This document shows positions 6,926 to 14,755 of a stretch of 16,524 nucleotides of DNA, one piece after another. The DNA comes from CAZFQG01 sp964520785. Its GTDB lineage: Bacteria > Planctomycetota > Planctomycetia > Pirellulales > Thermoguttaceae. Where the stretch lies: the NCBI GenBank assembly GCA_964520785.1, contig CAZFQG010000150.1, forward strand, positions 1-16,524, written 5' to 3'. Each line of letters opens with the position of its first letter. Positions within the stretch are counted from its first letter, which is position 1. A program made the position numbers and the translations under genes. A model generated the notes under the pieces. The model was given only the letters and a program-made list of their open reading frames with translations. It was not told the DNA's origin and did not search any database.

Positions 6926-8035
6926 ATGATTGAGCGGCTCTATGTCGACAATTACCGGAGCTTGGTCAACTTCGAGATCCGGTTCTCGGAGCTGACATTG
7001 CTTGTCGGCTCAAATGGTGTCGGCAAGACGTCGATATTGGACGTTCTATTTGCCCTAAGGCGCCTATTGTGCGGAGAATCGCGACTCACGGAGGAGGATG
7101 CCTTTCCGCCATCGACTCTGACGCGGTGGCAGAAACGCGCCAGACAGGTCTTGGAGCTGGATGCCGTTCTGGAAGGAGACGTGTTGCGGTACCGCCTTGA
7201 GATCGATCATGAGCCGATCACGCGCAAGGCGCGAATCGCGACGGAGCGTCTGGAGGTGGGGGGGAATCCACTTTTCCACTTCGAGACGGGTGACGTCCGG
7301 TTGTATCGTGACGATCATTCGGAAGGACCCGCGTTTGGCGCCGACTGGACCGAGTCCGCGATGGCACGCGTACCCCCGCGCTCGGATAATACAAGACTCT
7401 CGCGATTTCTGGAACACGTACGAAAGATGATCGTGTGTGGAATCTACCCGGCAAGCTTCGCGCCCGAGTCGTCGACCGAAGACCCGATCTTGAAACGCGA
7501 TGGGCGGAATTTTGCCGCGTGGTATCGGCACATTCTCCTGGAACGTCCAGAGTTGGTGCCCGAATTCACCGCCGCCCTCCAAGAGGTGATCGACGGTTTC
7601 CGGAGCATCCGGATGGAGAAGGTCGGATTGGACAGCCGGGCCCTCATGGTTATGTTCGAGGAACAGGAAGGGCGGTACGAGTTGCGGCTGGATGAAATCT
7701 CCGACGGCCAGCGCGCGTTGATTGCACTCTATGCGTTGGTTAAGCTCGCCGCCGGCCAAGGATACACATTGTTCTTGGACGAGCCCGACAATTACGTCGC
7801 CTTGGCGGAAATACAACCATGGTTGATCGAGTTGTCGGATTCGTGCGGTGGTGAAGTACCACAAGCGGTGCTATGCTCTCACCATCCAGAATTGATCGAT
7901 TACCTCGGGGCCGATCGAGGTTTGCTGCTCAGACGCGAATCTACGGGTGTAACGGTCGCGAGGAGCCTGCGCGAATCCACGGTCGAAGACGGTCTCAGGC
8001 TGTCCGAGAGAATTGCACGGGGGTGGGAACGATGA
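6926..8035 (+). CDS. SMC/ABC-type ATPase (AAA_21-like), probable defence protein
   Basis: The 369-residue product starts at 6926, where AAGAAGGA precedes the ATG and the protein opens MIERLYVDNYRSLVNFEI, the standard beginning of this family; the extension to 6830 is less likely. The Walker A motif is GSNGVGKTS (28-36), the ABC-signature-like segment is ISDGQR (258-263), Walker B is LFLDEPD (282-288) and the switch His lies in CSHHPE (317-322). All ATPase parts are present. The insert of about 200 residues between Walker A and the signature lacks a long coiled coil. This architecture is shared with ATPases of OLD, PARIS (AriA), RloA and Septu-type defence systems, where the ATPase senses or gates a partner effector. 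The stop overlaps the start of the TOPRIM-like gene (ATGA), so the two are almost certainly a functional pair. The defence role is inferred from architecture and pairing. Confidence 0.8.
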   Translation: MIERLYVDNYRSLVNFEIRFSELTLLVGSNGVGKTSILDVLFALRRLLCGESRLTEEDAFPPSTLTRWQKRARQVLELDAVLEGDVLRYRLEIDHEPITRKARIATERLEVGGNPLFHFETGDVRLYRDDHSEGPAFGADWTESAMARVPPRSDNTRLSRFLEHVRKMIVCGIYPASFAPESSTEDPILKRDGRNFAAWYRHILLERPELVPEFTAALQEVIDGFRSIRMEKVGLDSRALMVMFEEQEGRYELRLDEISDGQRALIALYALVKLAAGQGYTLFLDEPDNYVALAEIQPWLIELSDSCGGEVPQAVLCSHHPELIDYLGADRGLLLRRESTGVTVARSLRESTVEDGLRLSERIARGWER

Positions 8036-8592
8036 GTCGTCGGGTGCAAATCGTCGTGCTCTGCGAGGACCTGCAGCACGCGGTATTTGTTCGCCGTTTC
8101 CTGAAGAAAGCCGGTTGGCCGACACGTCGGCTACGGGAGGAAATCGCTCCCCCGGGTCGCGGATCCGGCGAACAATTCGTTCGCGAACGATTCCCGGTTG
8201 AGTTGACCGCTCATAGAACGAATTACAGCCGTGTGGCGGCGGCTTTGGTGGTCATGATTGACGGCGACAACCAGGGTCCCCGGAAACGGATGGACTCGTT
8301 TGCACAAGCGTGTCAATCGAGTGGAGTAGAGCCGCCGCGGCCCGACGAGCGAGTCGCCGTCTTCGTCCCCACCTGGAACATTGAAACGTGGATCGCCTAT
8401 TTGGATGGGACAAGCGTCGAAGAGAACAAAGACGACTATCCTCGGCTGGCTCGGGAGAGGGATTGTCAGCCCCGGGTCAACCACCTCTGGGACATGTGTC
8501 AGCGTGGCGAATTGAGGCCGCCGAGTCCTCCTTCGTTGGATGCCGCATGCACGGAATACAAATCGAAACTACTATGGAGTAATAGAGACTGA
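8032..8592 (+). CDS. TOPRIM-like effector partner of the ATPase
   Basis: The 186-residue product has the core layout of a small TOPRIM domain: a beta strand ending in the acidic residue of VVLCED (8-13, Glu12), and a later strand with the DxD motif VVMIDGDN (73-80, Asp77 and Asp79). A third conserved-looking segment is PTWNIETWIAYL (113-124), followed by acidic EENKDDY. TOPRIM proteins of this size that follow an AAA_21 ATPase (AriB/DUF4435, DUF4276, RloB-like) act as nucleases or nuclease-like toxins in phage defence. I cannot place this one in a named family with confidence; it is shorter than AriB. It starts within the stop of the ATPase gene and ends overlapping the next ATG (TGATG at 8590-8594), so translation of three genes is potentially coupled. 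Nuclease activity is inferred. Confidence 0.65.
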   Translation: MSRRVQIVVLCEDLQHAVFVRRFLKKAGWPTRRLREEIAPPGRGSGEQFVRERFPVELTAHRTNYSRVAAALVVMIDGDNQGPRKRMDSFAQACQSSGVEPPRPDERVAVFVPTWNIETWIAYLDGTSVEENKDDYPRLARERDCQPRVNHLWDMCQRGELRPPSPPSLDAACTEYKSKLLWSNRD

Positions 8593-9737
8593 TGAAAACC
8601 GTACGATTCGGCGTAATCGGCTTGGGCCTCATGGGACGTGAGTTCGGCAGTGCCGCGGCGCGGTGGTGCCACCTGACCGATCTGGACTGCCGCCCCGAAA
8701 TCACCGCGATTTGCGACGCGAACGAGGCACTTTTTCCCTGGTTTCGGGACTCGTGTCCGAAGCTCTCCCTCGCCACGACCGACTATCGCGAATTGCTCGA
8801 CTCGAAGGAGGTTGACGCCGTCTACTGCGCCGTTCCGCACAACCTGCACGAGAAGTTCTATTGCGACGTTATCCAGGCCGGCAAGCACCTGATGGGGGAG
8901 AAGCCGTTCGGTATCGACTTAAGCGCGAACGAGGCCGTCATGCGGTGCATCAAGGACCATCCGAACGTCTTCGTCCGCTGCACGTCCCATTTCCCGTTCT
9001 TCCCGCCGATGCAGCGGATTTGCCGGATGATCGAAGAGCAGGCGTTCGGCCGGATCATCGAGGTGAATTCCGGCTTCCTACACTCTTCGGACCTCGACCC
9101 GAACAAGGCGATCAACTGGAAGCGGATGATCGACATCAACGGCGAGTACGGCTGCATGGGCGATTTGGGAATGCACGCGTGCCATGTTCCCTTCCGCGCC
9201 GGGTGGTATCCCAAGTCGGTCAGGGCGATTCTTTCGAATATCATGAAAGAGCGTCCCGGCAAGGATGGCCGGATGATTCCGTGCCAGACGTGGGACAACG
9301 CCACGCTCCTGTGCGACGCGGTCGACCCGAACACGAATGAACCGTTTCCCTTGACGATCAAGACGCAGCGGATCGCCCCCGGCGAGACCGACACGTGGTA
9401 TTTCGAGGTGAAGGGGCTCAAGGGATGCGCGCGGTGGTCGGCGTCGAACCCCAGACGGCTCGAGCTGATGCAGTACGCGGCCGGTTCGGATCAGGCGTGG
9501 CAGCAGATCGACATGGGTTGGACGCCCACCTTCAAGGGAATCACCGGCGGGATTTTCGAGTTCGGATTCTGCGATGCCGTCCAGCAGCTCTGGGCCGCCT
9601 TCCTGTACGAGCTGACCGAAGGCAAGCCCAAGAGCAAGTTCGCCGGCTGCGTCACCCCCGAGGAAGTCGCCTACTCCCACCGATTGTTCACCGCGGCGCT
9701 GATGAGCAACGCGAACGGGACGACGGAGGGGGTGTGA
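8592..9737 (+). CDS. Gfo/Idh/MocA family oxidoreductase 1
   Basis: This 381-residue protein is a NAD(P)-dependent sugar or cyclitol dehydrogenase of the Gfo/Idh/MocA family. The Rossmann motif is GLGLMG (10-15), the conserved EKP is at 103-105 (catalytic Lys104) and the C-terminal domain begins with a VNSGF strand near 158-162. The GDLGMHACHVP segment (190-200) supplies the family's conserved Asp and His. There is no Tat signal, so it is cytoplasmic. The substrate is unknown; planctomycetes carry many paralogues used to oxidise sugars to 3-keto sugars. Its ATG overlaps the stop of the TOPRIM-like gene, and the HEAT-repeat gene follows within 32 bases or overlaps it. Its position between two defence-like modules is odd; function points to the downstream MocA, kinase and DUF1080 genes. 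Confidence 0.9.
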   Translation: MKTVRFGVIGLGLMGREFGSAAARWCHLTDLDCRPEITAICDANEALFPWFRDSCPKLSLATTDYRELLDSKEVDAVYCAVPHNLHEKFYCDVIQAGKHLMGEKPFGIDLSANEAVMRCIKDHPNVFVRCTSHFPFFPPMQRICRMIEEQAFGRIIEVNSGFLHSSDLDPNKAINWKRMIDINGEYGCMGDLGMHACHVPFRAGWYPKSVRAILSNIMKERPGKDGRMIPCQTWDNATLLCDAVDPNTNEPFPLTIKTQRIAPGETDTWYFEVKGLKGCARWSASNPRRLELMQYAAGSDQAWQQIDMGWTPTFKGITGGIFEFGFCDAVQQLWAAFLYELTEGKPKSKFAGCVTPEEVAYSHRLFTAALMSNANGTTEGV

Positions 9738-9769
9738 GGGAGGGGGACCACTCCCGTACATTCGGTAAC

Positions 9770-11236
9770 ATGGCTTTCAGATCTTTCAAGTCGGACGACA
9801 GCTTTCTCGAGAAACTTGCTATCGGTGCCGCCGGCACGAAGCGAGTCATCGAGGATCTGGTTCGCTTGAACCAAGACCCGGTGGAGTTGGAGCGGGGATC
9901 CACTGGTTATAAGATTTGGAAGAGTATCAAGATCAAACGTATCCGCGTGCCCGACGTCCTGTGCGTGCGCACGGGTATCCGGGTGGAATGCCGCGCGAAA
10001 CAGAAACTCGCGATCTCGATGTCGCACTCGACTTCCGATTCGGCTCGTGGTTGGGATGCGGGCTTGAATGACAATGACTATATTGCGATGGTTGTCCGTA
10101 AGAAGAGTGGGCAGTCGGCGATTTCTTGGATTGCCGAACCGTTGGTGCAGTACGTCAAAGTCGCCGATCTGCGCGCAGCGTACGCGAAAGGCCGAGTGAC
10201 TTCCGAACGTCCGAAGGGCTCGCAGGAGGGGTTTGAGTCACGTCTGACATGGCCCGCGGCGGTAGCAAGCGCGGCGGGAACGATCGTAGGGGTAACCACG
10301 GATCGAATCCAGTATAAGCGAAAGCCCGATTCTCGGACGATCACATTGAATCTGTCGAAGAAAGGGACGTTGCTTGCACCCCTCGTCGCGGCCGGCGCAA
10401 GAACTGAAAAGGACGAAATACTGGCGTCGGTCGTCCCGGTTTATCGTTCCTTGCCTATACGGGTGGTCCCGCGCGGTCATTACGAGGCTCTGATCCATAG
10501 TAGTTCCCTGACGGACCGTTTCACGGCAGTGAAGGCCATGTCCCACATGAAGAGCGACGTTGCGGAAACTCGTCTGCGCGACCGCCTTCACGACGAGAAC
10601 GAGCATGTCTACGTCCGGATGGAAGCCGCGGCGTCTCTGGTGCGGCTTGGCATTACCGACGGGTTGCAGTTCATTCGAGCAATACTGCAGAGCGAGTATT
10701 CGGAACACCGGCTGGAAGCCGTGATTATTCTGGGTGAATTGCCCGGTGCCGATTCCGAAAGGGTCCTGCTTGGCGTTCTTCGGGACTTGAGCCAGCGCGC
10801 AGAGATCAGGGCGGGGGTGGCCTGGGCGTTGGGAGAACTCGGCCGGAAGAAATCGATTCCGGCCCTAGTCGCGGCCTTCGAGGCATCGGAGCTGTCCATT
10901 CGCGAAGAGGCGGCACGTTCGCTCAGGAAGATTTGCGATCGCTACCACGAAACGGTTCTCGGGAGCTTTCGCGACGCGTCTGATACCACAAGGCCGGGTG
11001 TCGCATGGGCGCTTGCTCGTGCCGGAACCACAACCCCATCCGATTTACTCGAGGGATGGGCGCCAGCGAATCTGGATCGTCGGCAGTGGAGCGCCTGGAT
11101 ATTGGGGCAGAGCGCCGCGGACCGGTTCGTGATGGAGATTGAATCGCTGCGACGGGTGGATTCCGAAGTATACTTCGCGGCAACGGTCCTCTGGAAGATA
11201 CTGGCAAGTTGGGTTCACGATCTTAAGGAGTATTAG
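9770..11236 (+). CDS. HEAT-repeat protein with putative restriction-endonuclease N-domain
   Basis: From the ATG at 9770 the product has 488 residues. A GTG at 9734 would overlap the previous stop (GTGA), add 12 residues, and has GGAGG just upstream, whereas the ATG has no clear ribosome binding site; the true start is therefore open. Residues 1-200 hold a conserved-looking block: RIRVPDVLCV near 57-66, RVECRAKQKL near 71-80, then MSHS and RGWDAGLNDNDYIA. PD (61-62), Glu73 and Lys77 resemble a PD-(D/E)XK nuclease core with non-standard spacing. Residues about 245-420 form four or more HEAT-like helical repeats (RMEAAASLVRLG, RAGVAWALGELG, REEAARSLRKI, RPGVAWALARAG). It sits six bases before an M.PvuII-like methyltransferase gene, so I infer it is the cognate restriction component. 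It could instead be a regulator or a modification-sensing protein. Confidence 0.6.
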   Translation: MAFRSFKSDDSFLEKLAIGAAGTKRVIEDLVRLNQDPVELERGSTGYKIWKSIKIKRIRVPDVLCVRTGIRVECRAKQKLAISMSHSTSDSARGWDAGLNDNDYIAMVVRKKSGQSAISWIAEPLVQYVKVADLRAAYAKGRVTSERPKGSQEGFESRLTWPAAVASAAGTIVGVTTDRIQYKRKPDSRTITLNLSKKGTLLAPLVAAGARTEKDEILASVVPVYRSLPIRVVPRGHYEALIHSSSLTDRFTAVKAMSHMKSDVAETRLRDRLHDENEHVYVRMEAAASLVRLGITDGLQFIRAILQSEYSEHRLEAVIILGELPGADSERVLLGVLRDLSQRAEIRAGVAWALGELGRKKSIPALVAAFEASELSIREEAARSLRKICDRYHETVLGSFRDASDTTRPGVAWALARAGTTTPSDLLEGWAPANLDRRQWSAWILGQSAADRFVMEIESLRRVDSEVYFAATVLWKILASWVHDLKEY

Positions 11237-11242
11237 CCGTCG

Positions 11243-12229
11243 ATGGTCGAACTCTATCGCACGCATTTTGGCAGAGCGTATACCGCGGATGCAATGGCGC
11301 TCCTTGCCGAGACGCAGAGCGACAGTGTCGATCTAATCATGACGTCCCCTCCCTTTGCGCTGCAGAGGAAGAAGGAATACGGAAACGAAGATGAAAACAA
11401 CTACGTCGATTGGATCGTCCGGTACGGTCATGAGATACGCCGCGTCCTGAAGGATTCCGGCAGCTTCGTGCTGGACTTGGGTGGAGCATACCGTAAGGGG
11501 CGACCCGTTCGGTCCTTGTACAACTACCGCGTGCTGATTCGGATGTGCGACGAATGCGGTTTCAACCTTGCCGAGGAGTTCTTCTGGCATAATCCGGCGA
11601 AGCTCCCTTCGCCTATTGAGTGGGTGAACAAGCGAAAGATCCGAGCGAAAGACTCCGTGAACACCATTTGGTGGTTCTCGAAAACCGATTTCCCCAAAGC
11701 GGACATTACCCGCGTTCTCGCTCCCTATTCGGACCGTATGAGGAGGCTCCTGGCCTCCCCCGAGAGCTTCTATTCGCCGAAGAAAAGACCCTCGGGTCAC
11801 GATATTTCGACGCGGTTCGCGGCGGACAACGGCGGATCGATTCCTTCGAATCTGCTCCAATTTCCTAATACAGACAGCAATTCAAGATACCTTCGATTGT
11901 GCAAGAAATTCGGAGCGAAGAGGCATCCGGCTCGGTTTCCCGCCAAGCTGCCCGCCTTCTTTGTCGAGTTCCTCACCGATGAAGGGGACCTGGTCATGGA
12001 CATTTTCGCCGGTTCTAATACCATGGGAGCGGTTTGCGAGAAAAGACGCCGGAAGTGGATCGCGTGTGATCTGAACAGGGAGTATCTGGCTGCATCCTGT
12101 TTTCGCTTCTTTCGCGAAGACGATGCACGAGACTATTCGGACATCTATGAGATGATGCTGACGCAGATCGATGGGCTTCCGATCGATTTGGACGCGCTAT
12201 TGGCCCGCAATAAGTTGTTTGTCGTTTGA
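11243..12229 (+). CDS. Site-specific DNA methyltransferase, M.PvuII-like (N4-cytosine)
   Basis: The 328-residue product is a beta-class amino-methyltransferase: catalytic motif IV, TSPPF (34-38), comes first and the AdoMet-binding motif I, DIFAGSNT (253-260), comes near the C-terminus. SPPF rather than DPPY indicates N4-cytosine methylation. Several long segments agree with what I remember of M.PvuII: TSPPFALQRKKEYGN (34-48), LPSPIEWVNKRKIR (121-134), VNTIWWFSKT (139-148), VLAPYSDRM (158-166), RPSGHDI (182-188), DNGGSIPSNLLQ (195-206) and HPARFPAKLP (228-237). The length is also close. The likely target is CAGCTG, with the inner C methylated; the target is inferred, not shown. AAGGAG lies 12 bases before the ATG. 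The HEAT-repeat gene ends six bases upstream, and no PvuIIC-like controller gene is visible. The next MocA gene starts nine bases after its stop. Confidence 0.88.
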   Translation: MVELYRTHFGRAYTADAMALLAETQSDSVDLIMTSPPFALQRKKEYGNEDENNYVDWIVRYGHEIRRVLKDSGSFVLDLGGAYRKGRPVRSLYNYRVLIRMCDECGFNLAEEFFWHNPAKLPSPIEWVNKRKIRAKDSVNTIWWFSKTDFPKADITRVLAPYSDRMRRLLASPESFYSPKKRPSGHDISTRFAADNGGSIPSNLLQFPNTDSNSRYLRLCKKFGAKRHPARFPAKLPAFFVEFLTDEGDLVMDIFAGSNTMGAVCEKRRRKWIACDLNREYLAASCFRFFREDDARDYSDIYEMMLTQIDGLPIDLDALLARNKLFVV

Positions 12230-12238
12230 GGACCCCGT

Positions 12239-13372
12239 ATGAAAACCCACCACGTCGGCATTATCGGGTTCGGTTTTATCGGGAAGGTCCATGCTTACGC
12301 CTATCGGAACCTGGCGCTCTTCTACGACCCGGTGCCGCTGGAGGCGGAGATTACGCACGTCTGCACCTCGCGGCCGGAAACGGCGGAAAAGGGGCGCTCG
12401 CTCATTGGGGCAACACATGCCGTCACGGATTACCGCGAGATCACCGAAAACCCCGAGATCGACATCGTTCACGTCTGCACGCCTAATCACCTGCACAAGG
12501 ACGCCGTTCTCTCGGCGATGGCGCACGGCAAGCACGTCTACTGCGACAAGCCCCTTACCGCCACGCGCGACGAGGCCGAGGAAATCGCCCGGGCCGCGGC
12601 CGGCTACCGGGGCGTTTCGCAGATGACGTTCCATCTGCGGTTTTTCCCCGCCATCATGCGGGCAAGGCAATTGGTCGAGGGCGGTTTTCTTGGAGAGGTC
12701 TTGGAGTTCCGCGCTGCCTTTTTGCACGCCGGAAGCGCCAGGCCGGAGGCGCCTTTGAAGTGGAAGCTTACCAAGGCGGCCGGCGGCGGAGTCATCGCCG
12801 ATCTGGCGTCGCACGCCTTCGACATGATCCATCACCTACTAGGGGACTTCCACGCGGTCTCGAGTCTGACGAAAATCGCCTATGCGAAGCGGCCTTCATT
12901 GGACGACCCGTCGGTTCTTCTGGATGTCGACGCCGAGGACAGCGTATTGATGCTGGCGAAGATGCGCGCCGGCGCGGTCGGGACCATCGAGGCAACGAAG
13001 CTGGCCAGCGGGTCCGAAGATGAATTGCGGATCGAAATCCACGGCTCGCGCGGGGCACTGAGGTTCAATTCGATGGACCCGCACCATCTGGAGGCGTACG
13101 ACGCAACGGTCGACGACGGCCCCATCGGCGGGATGCGCGGGTGGACGGCGATCGACTGCGGCCAGCGCTATCCGCCGCCGGCGACCGGATTTCCGGCCGT
13201 GAAGTCGACCCTCGGCTGGATTCGCGCGCACGTCGCCTGTTTGCATCATTTCCTCGCGGCCGTGGCGGAACAACGGCCGACGGGGCTGGGACTGGAACAA
13301 GGAATCTATATCCAGCGGATCATGGAGGCCGCGCGGCATTCGGCCGAAGAGGGCCGCTGGGTGGTTTGTTGA
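12239..13372 (+). CDS. Gfo/Idh/MocA family oxidoreductase 2
   Basis: This 377-residue NAD(P)-dependent dehydrogenase has the dinucleotide-binding motif GFGFIG (10-15), DKP at 103-105 in place of the usual EKP (Lys104 kept), and the segment GGGVIADLASHAFDMIHHL (182-200) with the conserved Asp and His of the active site. There is no export signal. It differs clearly from the upstream MocA, so the two are not a recent duplication. The kinase begins 10 bases after its stop, and DUF1080 is next in line: a layout expected for oxidation, cleavage and phosphorylation of a sugar or polyol. The exact substrate cannot be read. It lies nine bases after the methyltransferase stop with TGAGGA as ribosome binding site, so it would be read through from the restriction-modification genes unless an internal promoter exists; I saw none. 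Confidence 0.9.
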   Translation: MKTHHVGIIGFGFIGKVHAYAYRNLALFYDPVPLEAEITHVCTSRPETAEKGRSLIGATHAVTDYREITENPEIDIVHVCTPNHLHKDAVLSAMAHGKHVYCDKPLTATRDEAEEIARAAAGYRGVSQMTFHLRFFPAIMRARQLVEGGFLGEVLEFRAAFLHAGSARPEAPLKWKLTKAAGGGVIADLASHAFDMIHHLLGDFHAVSSLTKIAYAKRPSLDDPSVLLDVDAEDSVLMLAKMRAGAVGTIEATKLASGSEDELRIEIHGSRGALRFNSMDPHHLEAYDATVDDGPIGGMRGWTAIDCGQRYPPPATGFPAVKSTLGWIRAHVACLHHFLAAVAEQRPTGLGLEQGIYIQRIMEAARHSAEEGRWVVC

Positions 13373-13382
13373 GGCGAAGATC

Positions 13383-14690
13383 ATGATTCTCGCGATTGAC
13401 CTAGGAAGCACGTCCTTCAAGGCGGCCGTTTACGATAGGGACTTGGACCTGCTCGGCTCCGGTGCCGCGCCGCTGGAATATGGATTCGCCGAAGGGGGCT
13501 GCGTCGACCTCCCGGTGAAAACGGCCGAATCGGCTTTTCGGAAGGGAATCGCGGAGGCGCTCCGCTCGGCGTCCGTCGAGCCCCAGTCCGTCCGGGCAGT
13601 CTCCATTACCAGCCAGGCCCAGACCTTCACGATTCTGGATCAGCAAGACCGGCCCAGAACTCCGTTCATTTCCTGGCAGGACTCCCGAGCGGCCCGGACC
13701 TGTGCGGCGATGCAGCAGGAAGGATGCCTGGCGGATATCGCCGGCCACGCCAGCTTCGGTGAGCTGCTCGCCGCGTTGCAGGTTACCATTCTGGTCCACT
13801 TGCGGAGGACCCGCCGCGACCTTATTGCTCCGAGCGATCGGGTATTTCATCTGCCTAGCTATTTCGTGTACCTGCTGTCGAAACGGTTCGTCGTCGACGT
13901 CAACCTCGCCGCGATGAGCGGGCTGTACTCGCTGGAAGAAGACGCCTGGTGGCCGGCGGCGCTTAAGGCAACCGGATTGACGGCGGAACAGCTCGCGGAC
14001 GTCGGCCGAGTCGGACACGTGGGGGCGATGACGCACGAAACGGCGGCCGAGTTCGGCCTGAGAGAGGAAGTTCCCATTGTCCTGGCCGGCAACGATCAGA
14101 CGGCCGGAGCGTACGGCGTCCGTCTGGAGGAACGCGGGGGGATTCTGGTTACTTTGGGGACGGCCCAGGTGGCTTACGTCTGCCGCGAGAGGGTGCCGGA
14201 GCCGATTCCTTCCGGCTGCCGTGGCCCCTACCCCGGCGGAAGGGGTTACTGTCTGGGGGCGGACAGTTGCGGCGGCGCGATCGTGAACTGGGCGAAAACG
14301 GTCCTTGCCGGGTGCGAGACCAACGAGACCTTTTTTGACGCCGTCGCGAAGTCGCCCCAGGGTTCGCGGGGGCTCGTTTTCGAGGCGAATCTGCCGGAGC
14401 AGGCCGGAGCGTGGCACCGGATCGGAATGCACCACGCGCGGGGCGATTTCGCCCGGGCGGTAATCGAATGTCTGTGCAAACGGATGGCCGAGATGTTAGA
14501 ATTGCTGGGAGTGGACCCTTCGTCCGCGCCGGTTTTGGCCGCCGGTGGAGGCAGCCGTTCGCCGGTGTGGGTCGATATCCTGTCGCAAACGCTGAGAACG
14601 CGCATCACGACGACGGATGCGGATCCGCTCACCGGCGCCGCACGAATGGGGCTTGAGGCGCTCCAACGCAAGAACGGAGTGACCGTTTAG
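13383..14690 (+). CDS. FGGY-family carbohydrate kinase (xylulokinase-like)
   Basis: The 435-residue protein shows the FGGY kinase motifs in order: the phosphate-1 loop AIDLGSTSFKAAVYD (4-18), SITSQAQTF (74-82), the catalytic-base region AGNDQTAGAYG (235-245, Asp238), phosphate-2 LVTLGTAQVAY (255-265), the adenosine motif AAGGGSRSPVW (386-396), and DPLTGAARMG (414-423). It is somewhat shorter than the usual 480-520 residues, but no motif is missing. It should phosphorylate a sugar or polyol with ATP in the cytoplasm. Among FGGY enzymes it looks most like the xylulokinase branch, but the substrate is not certain. The start has GAGGCGAAG upstream and lies 10 bases after the MocA stop, which strongly suggests an operon with it. 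Confidence 0.88.
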   Translation: MILAIDLGSTSFKAAVYDRDLDLLGSGAAPLEYGFAEGGCVDLPVKTAESAFRKGIAEALRSASVEPQSVRAVSITSQAQTFTILDQQDRPRTPFISWQDSRAARTCAAMQQEGCLADIAGHASFGELLAALQVTILVHLRRTRRDLIAPSDRVFHLPSYFVYLLSKRFVVDVNLAAMSGLYSLEEDAWWPAALKATGLTAEQLADVGRVGHVGAMTHETAAEFGLREEVPIVLAGNDQTAGAYGVRLEERGGILVTLGTAQVAYVCRERVPEPIPSGCRGPYPGGRGYCLGADSCGGAIVNWAKTVLAGCETNETFFDAVAKSPQGSRGLVFEANLPEQAGAWHRIGMHHARGDFARAVIECLCKRMAEMLELLGVDPSSAPVLAAGGGSRSPVWVDILSQTLRTRITTTDADPLTGAARMGLEALQRKNGVTV

Positions 14691-14755
14691 CAGCCTGTTA
14701 GGGCGACCGACCGCCAACTACACCACCCTTTCCCCCACCAATAGGAATTCACGCC

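Noticed and set aside
13401..14435. A 344-codon minus-strand open frame inside the kinase gene
   Set aside because: It is antisense to all FGGY motifs and lacks a ribosome binding site or recognisable domain.
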